Shown: piece after piece, positions 1 through 5,008 of the stretch
How the letters are laid out: each line of letters begins with the position of its first letter
Position numbering within the stretch: the first letter of the stretch is position 1
Source: Actinomycetes bacterium
GTDB taxonomy: Bacteria; Actinomycetota; Acidimicrobiia; Acidimicrobiales; RAAP-2
Reading direction: 5' to 3'
Assembly: GCA_021849435.1 (NCBI GenBank)
Contig: JAJZSX010000165.1
Location: 1 to 5,881 of the forward strand
DNA: 5,881 nucleotides
Position numbers and translations under genes: made by a program
The notes under the pieces: generated by a model
Databases searched by the model: none
The model's input: the letters and a program-made list of their open reading frames with translations, nothing else
Told to the model about the DNA's origin: nothing

Positions 1-262
1 TCGCGTTGACCAAGAGCCGACGGAGGTCGACAACGGTCTGGACGTCGATGTCCTTGTGCCGGGGACGGGTGAAGACCTGCTCCTCGTCGCCAACGACCAC
101 ACGGAACCGGCCCTCGTTGGTCTCGTCGACGCTCCCGACGGCGCTGAGCAGCGAGAGCACGGCTTTCCACTCGATGTTGTGGCCCGACGGGTGTTGAAGG
201 ATCGAGCGCAGCGTCTCGCGGTGGTGATTACTCAAGTGCATCGCATTGGGTGTATCGCTCAC
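1..262 (-). CDS. Small HicA-like hypothetical protein, 5' part only
   Basis: Reading the minus strand from a GTG at 262 gives 87 uninterrupted residues that run off the left edge, so the C-terminus and stop are missing. The start is supported by AGGGAGG six bases upstream; an in-frame ATG at 241 is a weaker alternative. Visible stretches are HHRETLRSILQHPSGHNIEW (residues 13-32), a helix-like WKAVLSLLSAVG, a strand pair around GRFRVVVGDEEQVFTRP, and a closing helix VVDLRRLLVNA. The helix-strands-helix order and the 'RPRHKDID' turn before the last helix resemble the small HicA-like (double-stranded-RNA-binding-like) fold seen in actinobacterial hypothetical proteins; this is inference from pattern, not a search. 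The Gly-Ser-His catalytic motif of true HicA mRNA interferases is not visible (GRF at the equivalent place), so toxin activity should not be assumed. It is transcribed divergently from the ABM-like gene, and no antitoxin gene is visible on its upstream side. The reading frame is secure; its function is not. Confidence 0.72.
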   Translation of the reverse strand, partial: MSDTPNAMHLSNHHRETLRSILQHPSGHNIEWKAVLSLLSAVGSVDETNEGRFRVVVGDEEQVFTRPRHKDIDVQTVVDLRRLLVNA

Positions 263-268
263 GTGAGG

Positions 269-275
269 CCTCCCT
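269..275 (-). promoter_or_regulatory. Ribosome binding site of the minus-strand small gene
   Basis: The minus strand reads AGGGAGG here, six bases before the GTG at 262. This decides the start in favour of the GTG over the in-frame ATG at 241, which has no comparable site. Confidence 0.7.
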
Positions 276-364
276 ACCACGCACCCTACCCACCGACGCG
301 GTGACGACCTCGCGCCGCCGTGGTCAGGTCACCGTCGATGGCACCGTCGCCGATGGCGTTGGCG

Positions 365-383
365 CGCAGATCTCGAGACTGCG
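365..383. repeat. Interrupted palindrome in the divergent spacer
   Basis: Arms CGCAG (365-369) and CTGCG (379-383) flank the 8-base perfect palindrome TCTCGAGA (371-378), with one unpaired A at 370. It lies 11 bases before the preferred GTG of the ABM-like gene, in the 132-base spacer between two divergent genes. That is a plausible place for a repressor operator or a 5'-leader hairpin. If the ABM-like gene really starts at 320 or 338, the element would be inside the coding region. Function is inferred from position only. Confidence 0.35.
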
Positions 384-394
384 ATGATGCGAGC

Positions 395-706
395 GTGCCG
401 ATTGTCACCGTCTTTCGAAGTCGCCTGCGTCCCGGCGTCGAGGACGAGTACCGACGCCTCGCCGACGCGATGAGCACACTTGCCCACGCGATGGACGGGT
501 TCCTCGAAGAGAAGCTCTTCGTGGCCCCCGACGGCGAGCGAGTGACGATCGTCTGGTTCAGCGACTGGGCGAGCCACCGGGCCTGGGCGAGTCACCCCGA
601 ACACCGGCGGGCCCAGCGACGTGGCCGTGACGAGCTCTACGCGTCCTACGACCTCGCCATCGCCGAGGTGAGCGACCACCGGCACTTCGAAGCACCACCG
701 GCTTAA
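395..706 (+). CDS. ABM-family (antibiotic biosynthesis monooxygenase-like) small protein
   Basis: Encodes 103 residues from a GTG at 395, close to the usual length of about 100 for a single ABM (dimeric alpha-beta barrel) domain. The protein opens with a beta strand (PIVTVFRSRLRPG, 2-14). An amphipathic helix follows (EDEYRRLADAMSTLAHAMDG), then strands FLEEKLFVAPDGERVTIVWF (36-55), and the typical 'W..W.SH..W..HPEHRRAQ' helix (54-74). The family includes cofactor-free oxygenases, haem-degrading enzymes and many members without known substrate; they usually work as cytoplasmic dimers. Nothing here fixes the substrate. The reading frame stays open upstream to a GTG at 320 and ATGs at 338 and 353, but that 25-residue extension is low-complexity, and the domain begins exactly at 395. 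The ribosome binding site before 395 is weak, so the start is the uncertain part. It is separated by 178 bases from the transporter operon downstream and is probably a separate transcription unit. Confidence 0.78.
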   Translation: MPIVTVFRSRLRPGVEDEYRRLADAMSTLAHAMDGFLEEKLFVAPDGERVTIVWFSDWASHRAWASHPEHRRAQRRGRDELYASYDLAIAEVSDHRHFEAPPA

Positions 707-884
707 CCCTGATCGCGGTGGCCCGACGTCACCGCCTGGGCCACGAGCAGCGTCGCGGACCGTCAATCGGGTGGGCACCTGGGCGACCGTTCCCTTATTT
801 CTTTTGATGATGGGCGCCGCCGTGCCCCCCGGCCTGTGCTATCACTGACAGTTGAGTCATATCTCATTTATCGGGGAGGAAGCG
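707..884 (+). promoter_or_regulatory. Spacer with 3'-end hairpin and transporter operon promoter region
   Basis: Two alternative stems start about ten bases after the ABM-like stop: GCGGTG (715-720) with CACCGC (730-735), or GTGGCCC (718-724) with GGGCCAC (738-744). Neither is followed directly by a T run, so termination is only possible. A T-rich patch, ttcccttatttctttt (790-805), stands out from the GC-rich surroundings. A -10-like TGTGCTATC lies at 835-843, which would leave a leader of about 35 bases before the binding-protein gene. No convincing -35 box is correctly spaced from it (TTGATG at 804-809 is about 25 bases away). A promoter for the Liv operon must be somewhere in or before this spacer, but its exact place is not shown. 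Confidence 0.35.
873..880 (+). promoter_or_regulatory. Ribosome binding site of the binding-protein gene
   Basis: GGGGAGGA lies four bases before ATG 885. It sets the start at 885 and rules out the in-frame TTG at 852, which would add 11 residues ahead of the signal peptide and swallow this site. Confidence 0.85.
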
Positions 885-2165
885 ATGCAGTTCACATTGA
901 AATCGAAGGGGCGGGCCAGAGGGTTGTTAGCCATGGCCACGGTGAGCACGATGGTTGTCGCGTCGGGAGCGTTCGTCTCGGCCACGGCCAACGCATCGTC
1001 GGGCGGCACGGTAACGATCGGTGAGTCCACGACGCTGAGCGGCTCGATTGCCGAGCTGGGTCAGACGGGCCTCGAGGGGGTCCAGTTCGCGGCCGCCACC
1101 ATCAACGCCCACGGTGGGCTACTCGGTAAGAAGATCAAGGTGGTCAGCGCCGACGACGCCGCGACGCCGGCGACCGGCGCGTCCAACGCGCGCAACTTCA
1201 TCTTGAACGACCACGCCGTGGCCATCTTCGGACCGGTGGTGAGCTCAGTGGCCGCGGCGGAGGAGCCGATCGCGACCCAGTACAAAGTGCCGATCTTCTT
1301 CCACACGTCCAACGACGTCGCCCTGCTCACGTCGGACTTCACGAAGTACGCCTTCCAGGTCGTTCCGAACACCGTGATGGAGCCGCGCGCCGCCGCGGCG
1401 TACCTCGCGCACGCGGTGGGCAAGAAGAAGATCACCATCGGTACCTTCGCGCCGAACTACAGCTTTGGCACGAGCACGGTGGCTGGCTTCATCCAAGCGC
1501 TGAAGGACCTGCACGTGAACTACACGTTGGTCAACCAGCAGTTCCCACCACTCGAGGCGACCAACATCGCGCCGTACCTCTCGGCGCTCGTCGCGGCGCA
1601 CCCGCAGTACGTGTTCAACGCGCAGTTCGGCGGTGACCTCGTGACGTTCTCCAAGCAGGCGGCGCAGTACGGCTTCTTCAAGCACACCAAGGTGATCGCC
1701 ATGTACTCGGCGTCACCGCTCGAGGCGTTGGGCGCCCAGGCACCGGCCGGGGCGATCGGATTTGACCGTGCACCGTTCTGGGCGGCCGGCATGGCCGGCA
1801 TGAACGGCGCCGGCATGGCGTCCTTCATCACCGCGTTCAAGGCGAAGTACCACGCCTACCCGTCGGCGTGGGCGATCATGGCCTACACCGCGGTCCAGAC
1901 CTGGGCCTACGGTGTGAACAAGGCGCACACCTTCGCGGGTGCCAAGGTGTCGGCGGTCCTCTCGGGGGCAACCGTGCCGACGATCCGCGGCCCGCTCTAC
2001 CTGCGCGCCTGTGACCACCAGGCCAACGTGCCTGAGTACGTGGGCACCGTCTCGTCGTCGATGAACGCCAAGTACCACCTGCACCTGTGGGACTCGAGCA
2101 TCTTCGTCGCCCCGGCGAGCCAGATCATGCTCACCTGCAAGCAGAGCTTGGCGCTTCGCGGCTAA
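885..2165 (+). CDS. livK: Liv-type (HAAT) ABC transporter substrate-binding protein
   Basis: Encodes 426 residues, usual for a type I periplasmic binding protein of the Leu/Ile/Val-amide-urea group. A basic N-terminus (KSKGRAR, 6-12) and hydrophobic stretch (about 13-33) form a Sec signal peptide ending in an Ala-X-Ala site, ANA (35-37), so the mature protein probably starts at Ser38. No cysteine exists near this site, so it is not a standard lipoprotein. Lobe 1 opens with TVTIGESTTLSGSIAELGQ and the 'G.EGVQFAAATINAHGGLLG' segment (62-81), which is typical of the family. 'IFGPVVSS' (114-121) and 'VPIFFHTS' (135-142) border the expected ligand cleft. 'ACDHQANVPEYVGTV' (375-389) matches the conserved late DHQ segment. 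The only cysteines, C376 and C418, could form a disulfide. Residues 301-311 carry an AGM repeat. It is the first gene of the importer operon; the ligand is unknown, and the symbol denotes family rather than proven leucine binding. Confidence 0.95.
   Translation: MQFTLKSKGRARGLLAMATVSTMVVASGAFVSATANASSGGTVTIGESTTLSGSIAELGQTGLEGVQFAAATINAHGGLLGKKIKVVSADDAATPATGASNARNFILNDHAVAIFGPVVSSVAAAEEPIATQYKVPIFFHTSNDVALLTSDFTKYAFQVVPNTVMEPRAAAAYLAHAVGKKKITIGTFAPNYSFGTSTVAGFIQALKDLHVNYTLVNQQFPPLEATNIAPYLSALVAAHPQYVFNAQFGGDLVTFSKQAAQYGFFKHTKVIAMYSASPLEALGAQAPAGAIGFDRAPFWAAGMAGMNGAGMASFITAFKAKYHAYPSAWAIMAYTAVQTWAYGVNKAHTFAGAKVSAVLSGATVPTIRGPLYLRACDHQANVPEYVGTVSSSMNAKYHLHLWDSSIFVAPASQIMLTCKQSLALRG
1785..1817 (+). 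repeat. livK: In-phase GCCGGCATG repeat coding Ala-Gly-Met
   Basis: The nonamer GCCGGCATG occurs in direct tandem at 1785-1793 and 1794-1802 and again at 1809-1817 after seven bases... more exactly after six bases (1803-1808) coding Asn-Gly. All copies are in frame and give AGM-AGM-NG-AGM at residues 301-311 of the binding protein, just before the FITAFKAKY helix. Identical codons in every copy point to slippage or a recent duplication rather than selection on amino acids alone. Confidence 0.7.
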
Positions 2166-2171
2166 CCACAC

Positions 2172-2201
2172 GTCCGTGTCGGTTCACCTGAACCCGCGGA
2201 C
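2172..2201 (+). promoter_or_regulatory. Compound hairpin with a 14-base palindrome after the livK stop
   Basis: Inner arms GGTTCA (2181-2186) and TGAACC (2189-2194) flank a 2-base centre. Outer arms GTCCG (2172-2176) and CGGAC (2197-2201) are perfectly complementary, leaving an internal loop of TGTC opposite CG. It begins six bases after the binding-protein stop. In RNA it would form a two-part stem protecting the livK 3' end; in DNA the inner part could be an operator. No T run follows. Confidence 0.5.
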
Positions 2202-2212
2202 CTAGTCGCTCG

Positions 2213-2254
2213 CGACTCCCACCCCTACCGGTTCCCCCGTGGGGGTGGGAGTCG
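2213..2254 (+). promoter_or_regulatory. Strong intercistronic stem-loop (13-bp perfect stem) between livK and livH
   Basis: CGACTCCCACCCC (2213-2225) is perfectly complementary to GGGGTGGGAGTCG (2242-2254), with a 16-base loop that holds a further run of five C. No T tract follows, so it is not a standard intrinsic terminator. Strong stems between a binding-protein gene and its permease genes are known to stabilise the upstream mRNA or reduce read-through, so that binding protein is made in excess. That role is inferred here. Confidence 0.65.
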
Positions 2255-2271
2255 TCGAGGTCCCTCGACGA
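2252..2271 (+). promoter_or_regulatory. Second stem-loop overlapping the foot of the 13-bp stem
   Basis: TCGTCGAG (2252-2259) pairs with CTCGACGA (2264-2271) around a 4-base loop. Its first three bases are also the last three of the preceding 13-bp stem, so the two cannot both form completely. It ends 15 bases before the livH ribosome binding site (AGGGAG, 2287-2292). Confidence 0.45.
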
Positions 2272-2299
2272 ACCAGATCCGATCCCAGGGAGAGTAACG

Positions 2300-3169
2300 G
2301 TGGCGCAGTTTCTGACAGAGGCCATGGGCACCTTGAGCGACGCCGGGTCGCTCTTCGTGGTCGCGGCCGGGCTCACGCTCGTGTTCGGCGCCATGCGGGT
2401 GATCAACCTCGCCCACGGCAGCTTCTACATGTACGGGGCCTTCCTCATGACCACCTTCGTGGGCACCTCGAGCGGCCTGCGTTTCTGGTGGTCGATCCTG
2501 CTCGCGGCCCTCGTGGTCGGCGCGCTCGGCTTTGTCGTCCAGCTCGGCGTGGTGCGCTTCGTCGTGGGCAAGGAGCCGCTCACCCAGTTGGTGGCGACCT
2601 TCGCCGTCTTCTATATCCTCGCCGACATCGGTCTGCACATCTGGGGCGACGGGGCGCGCACGGTGATGGCGCCGCTCGCGGTCTCGAGCAGCTTCACCCT
2701 GGCCGGCGCCTACCTGCCGGTCTATGACCTAGTGATCATCGGGTGCGCCATCCTCGTCGGGCTCGCGCTCTGGCTCGTGTTGGGACACACCTCACTCGGC
2801 TGGATGATCCGCGCGGCGGTCGACGACCCCGAGATCCTCCAGTCGGGCGGGGTGAACCTGCGACGACTGCACCTCGGGGTGTTCACCGCCGGCGCGCTGC
2901 TCGCCGCGCTCGCTGGCGCCATCGTCACTCCGCAGATCTCGGTCGCCCCGGGCATGGACCAGTCGATCATCGTCACCTCGCTGCTCGTGGTCGTGATCGG
3001 CGGTCTCGGCTCGGTCGTCGGCACGGCGTTGGCGGCGCTCATCATCGGCATCGCCGACACGGTCGGCACGCTCGTGGCGCCGAACTGGGCGGCGACGTTC
3101 ATGTACTTCGCCGTCATCCTCGTCCTCGTCGTGCGCCCGTGGGGTCTCTTCGGGACACCGGAGCGCTGA
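2300..3169 (+). CDS. livH: Liv-type ABC transporter permease LivH
   Basis: Encodes 289 residues, the normal LivH length, an inner-membrane permease that pairs with LivM to form the translocation path. The GTG start at 2300 has AGGGAG (2287-2292) seven bases upstream. Hydrophobic segments lie at about 17-36, 42-56, 65-88, 96-113, 143-161, 192-210, 223-250 and 266-279. Recognisable family stretches are 'GLTLVFGAMRVINLAHGSFY' (24-43), which is the LivH hallmark, and 'RAAVDDPEILQSGGVN' (171-186), the cytoplasmic coupling loop that contacts an ATPase. Others are 'AGALLAALAGAI' (197-208) and 'VVVIGGLGSVVGTALAALII' (230-249), followed by 'VRPWGLFG' near the C-terminus. It lies 134 bases after livK, and the next start codon comes one base after its stop, so translation of livM is probably coupled to it. 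No truncation or oddity is seen. Confidence 0.96.
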   Translation: MAQFLTEAMGTLSDAGSLFVVAAGLTLVFGAMRVINLAHGSFYMYGAFLMTTFVGTSSGLRFWWSILLAALVVGALGFVVQLGVVRFVVGKEPLTQLVATFAVFYILADIGLHIWGDGARTVMAPLAVSSSFTLAGAYLPVYDLVIIGCAILVGLALWLVLGHTSLGWMIRAAVDDPEILQSGGVNLRRLHLGVFTAGALLAALAGAIVTPQISVAPGMDQSIIVTSLLVVVIGGLGSVVGTALAALIIGIADTVGTLVAPNWAATFMYFAVILVLVVRPWGLFGTPER

Positions 3170-3170
3170 C

Positions 3171-4241
3171 GTGGCCCTGTCGATGAACGACCAGCCGCGC
3201 GCCGCAATGGCGACCACGGACCACGCGGCGCCACGCGCAACGCCCGCGCGACGGGCGCTGCGCCCAATGGCGGTGGTGGCTTGCCTGATCGCGTTGGTGG
3301 TGCTCGGTATGTCGCTGTCACCGTCCAACGCGCTCGAACTGCAGTACGCGACCTCGCTGGCGCTCTTCGCCGTGGCGACCAACCTCATGCTCGGCTTCGG
3401 GGGCCTCGTCTCCTTCGGCCAGGGCGTCTTCTACGGCGTCGGCGCCTACACCGTCGCCCTCGGGTGGATGCACCACAGCCTGTCCTTCGGTGAAGCCATG
3501 GTGGTCGCCCCCTTCCTCGGCGCCGCCGTGGCCGTCGTGCTCGGTGCCCTGGCACTTCGCACGCGACGCTTGTACTTCGCGTTGCTCACCCTCACGCTCT
3601 CCCAGCTCGCGTACGTGATCGCAGAGAACCAGGCGAACTTCACCGGGGGCACCAACGGCGTGTTCGGGTCGATGGTGCCGACGTGGCTGCTCGACCCGCG
3701 CAACAGCTTCCTCTTCACCCTCGCGTTGGTCACGGTGTCCATCGCGATCCTGTGGAAGGTCACTCGATCGCCCTTCGGGCTCGTGCTGCGTGCGATCCGC
3801 GACAATCGCAGCCGCGTCGAGGCGCTCGGGGTGAACGTCTTTGCCCACGAGCTCGCGGCCTTTGTCATCTCGGGCTTCTTCTGCTCGGTCGCCGGCACGC
3901 TCTTCGTCGTCTACAGCCAGTCGTCCTACCCCGAGCTGTTGAACTGGACGAGCTCGGGCGTGCCGATCTTCATGGCGGTGATCGGGGGCATGTACAGCTT
4001 CCTCGGACCGGTCCTCGGCGCCTTCGTCTACGAGTTCGCGAACCACTTCCTGATCCAGTACACCCAGGACTGGCAGTTGGTTCTTGGCGTGGTGTTGCTC
4101 ATCATCGTGCTCCTGCGTCCCGACGGGCTCGCCGGCGCCGGTTCGGCGGTCGTGGCGCGCGTGCGCCACGCTCGGACCGTGCGCGCGACCCACGACGGAG
4201 GGCCGGGCGTCGTCACGAAGGGGGAGGGCGACGCGTCATGA
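3171..4241 (+). CDS. livM: Liv-type ABC transporter permease LivM
   Basis: Encodes 356 residues. The GTG at 3171 is chosen because GGAG (3160-3163) lies seven bases before it; the ATG at 3183 has no such site. A hydrophilic, basic, Ala-rich leader (1-32) precedes the first membrane helix (about 33-49), and further helices lie near 58-76, 84-100, 111-129, 136-152, 180-196, 226-249, 264-289 and 302-316. Family marks are 'NLMLGFGGLVSFGQGVFYGV' (71-90) with 'GAYT', the TGGTNGV loop (158-164), the coupling loop 'LRAIRDNRSRVEALGVN' (206-222), and 'VIGGMYSFLGPVLGAF' (270-285) with 'LRPDGL'. It partners LivH in the membrane. A polar tail of about 30 residues (327-356) follows the last helix; its DNA carries an 8-bp inverted repeat (4151-4170) and the livG ribosome binding site. 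The stop overlaps the livG start as ATGA. Confidence 0.96.
   Translation: MALSMNDQPRAAMATTDHAAPRATPARRALRPMAVVACLIALVVLGMSLSPSNALELQYATSLALFAVATNLMLGFGGLVSFGQGVFYGVGAYTVALGWMHHSLSFGEAMVVAPFLGAAVAVVLGALALRTRRLYFALLTLTLSQLAYVIAENQANFTGGTNGVFGSMVPTWLLDPRNSFLFTLALVTVSIAILWKVTRSPFGLVLRAIRDNRSRVEALGVNVFAHELAAFVISGFFCSVAGTLFVVYSQSSYPELLNWTSSGVPIFMAVIGGMYSFLGPVLGAFVYEFANHFLIQYTQDWQLVLGVVLLIIVLLRPDGLAGAGSAVVARVRHARTVRATHDGGPGVVTKGEGDAS
4151..4170 (+). repeat. livM: 8-bp inverted repeat inside the livM tail
   Basis: CGTGGCGC (4151-4158) and GCGCCACG (4163-4170) are perfect complements around a 4-base loop. It lies about 70 bases before the livG start in the segment coding the polar tail of LivM. It could fold in mRNA, but chance is a real alternative in such GC-rich sequence. 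Confidence 0.4.
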
Positions 4242-5008
4242 GCCAACCACTGCTCGTCGTGGAGGGTCTCGTTCGCGACTTCGGTTCCTTCCGCGCGGTC
4301 GATCACGTCGACTTCGAGGTCCAGCCCGGCACCATCCACGCGGTCATCGGACCCAACGGCGCCGGCAAGAGCACGCTGTTCAAGCTCATCACCGGATCGC
4401 TCAAACCCACCTCGGGCCACGTGACCCTGAGCGGCGAGTCGATCGAGGGCAAGCGCGCCCACGCCGTCGCGCGTCGCGGACTCGTCCAAGTCTTCCAGTT
4501 GTCGAGCGTCTACTCCCGCCTGACGGTGGCGGAGTCGGTCGCGGCGAGCATCGTCTCGCGGCGTCGGCGCACCCTGGACGTCGTCACCAACTTTCAGCGC
4601 ACCGCGTTGCGTGAGGCCACGGCCATCCTCGACCAGGTCGGTCTCGCCGAGCGAGCGAGCACGATCGCGGGAACCCTGTCACACGGCGAGCAGCGCGCAC
4701 TCGAGATCGCGATGGCGCTCGCCATCGAGCCGACGGTGCTCATGCTCGATGAGCCGACGGCGGGCATGTCGCCGGCCGAGACCCGCGCCACAGCCGATCT
4801 CATCGTCTCCGAGGTGCGCGGCCGGGGCATCACGGTCGTGCTCTCCGAGCACGACATGGACGTCGTCTTCGGCGTCTCGGATCACGTGACCGTGCTCCAC
4901 CAGGGCCAGGTGATCGCCGACGGGACACCCGAGGCGGTGCGCTCGCACGACCAGGTGATGGCCATCTACCTCGGCCACGGTGCCGCGAAGGACGGGGGTG
5001 CGTCGTGA
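4238..5008 (+). CDS. livG: Liv-type ABC transporter ATPase LivG
   Basis: Encodes 256 residues, the usual LivG length, a cytoplasmic ATPase that drives the importer together with LivF. Motifs in order are Walker A GPNGAGKST (38-46), Q-loop Gln87 in 'GLVQVFQLSSVYSRLTV', and signature LSHGEQ (147-152). Walker B VLMLDEP (167-173) is followed by AGMSPAET, a hallmark of this group, and the switch His205 stands in 'LSEHDMDVVF'. All catalytic residues are present. The C-terminus 'GTPEAVRSHDQVMAIYLG' matches the LivG ending. The open frame extends far upstream through livM in another frame, but ATG 4238 is the right start: GGGGAGGG (4221-4228) precedes it by nine bases, and the ABC domain begins right after it. 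It overlaps the livM stop by four bases and the livF start by four bases, as expected for coupled translation of a stoichiometric complex. Confidence 0.97.
   Translation: MSQPLLVVEGLVRDFGSFRAVDHVDFEVQPGTIHAVIGPNGAGKSTLFKLITGSLKPTSGHVTLSGESIEGKRAHAVARRGLVQVFQLSSVYSRLTVAESVAASIVSRRRRTLDVVTNFQRTALREATAILDQVGLAERASTIAGTLSHGEQRALEIAMALAIEPTVLMLDEPTAGMSPAETRATADLIVSEVRGRGITVVLSEHDMDVVFGVSDHVTVLHQGQVIADGTPEAVRSHDQVMAIYLGHGAAKDGGAS

Noticed and set aside
56..304. Plus-strand open frame at the left end
   Set aside because: It overlaps the minus-strand gene that has a strong ribosome binding site and a domain-like sequence; the plus translation resembles no known protein.
852..884. TTG start of the binding protein at 852
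   Set aside because: It would add 11 residues ahead of the basic signal-peptide start and place the GGGGAGGA site inside the gene; ATG 885 is better.
2172..2271. Riboswitch, intrinsic terminator or CRISPR-like array in the livK-livH spacer
   Set aside because: No known aptamer core is recognised, no T tract follows any stem, and the inverted repeats are different single copies rather than a repeat-spacer array.
3318..4193. Long minus-strand open frame (291 residues) opposite livM
   Set aside because: Its translation is dominated by Glu, Arg, His and Asp runs typical of the antisense of a GC-rich membrane protein gene; LivM in the plus frame has clear family motifs.
3683..4237. Upstream extension of the livG frame through livM
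   Set aside because: The extension is Arg/Pro/Ala-rich out-of-frame livM sequence; ATG 4238 has a ribosome binding site and the ABC domain begins directly after it.
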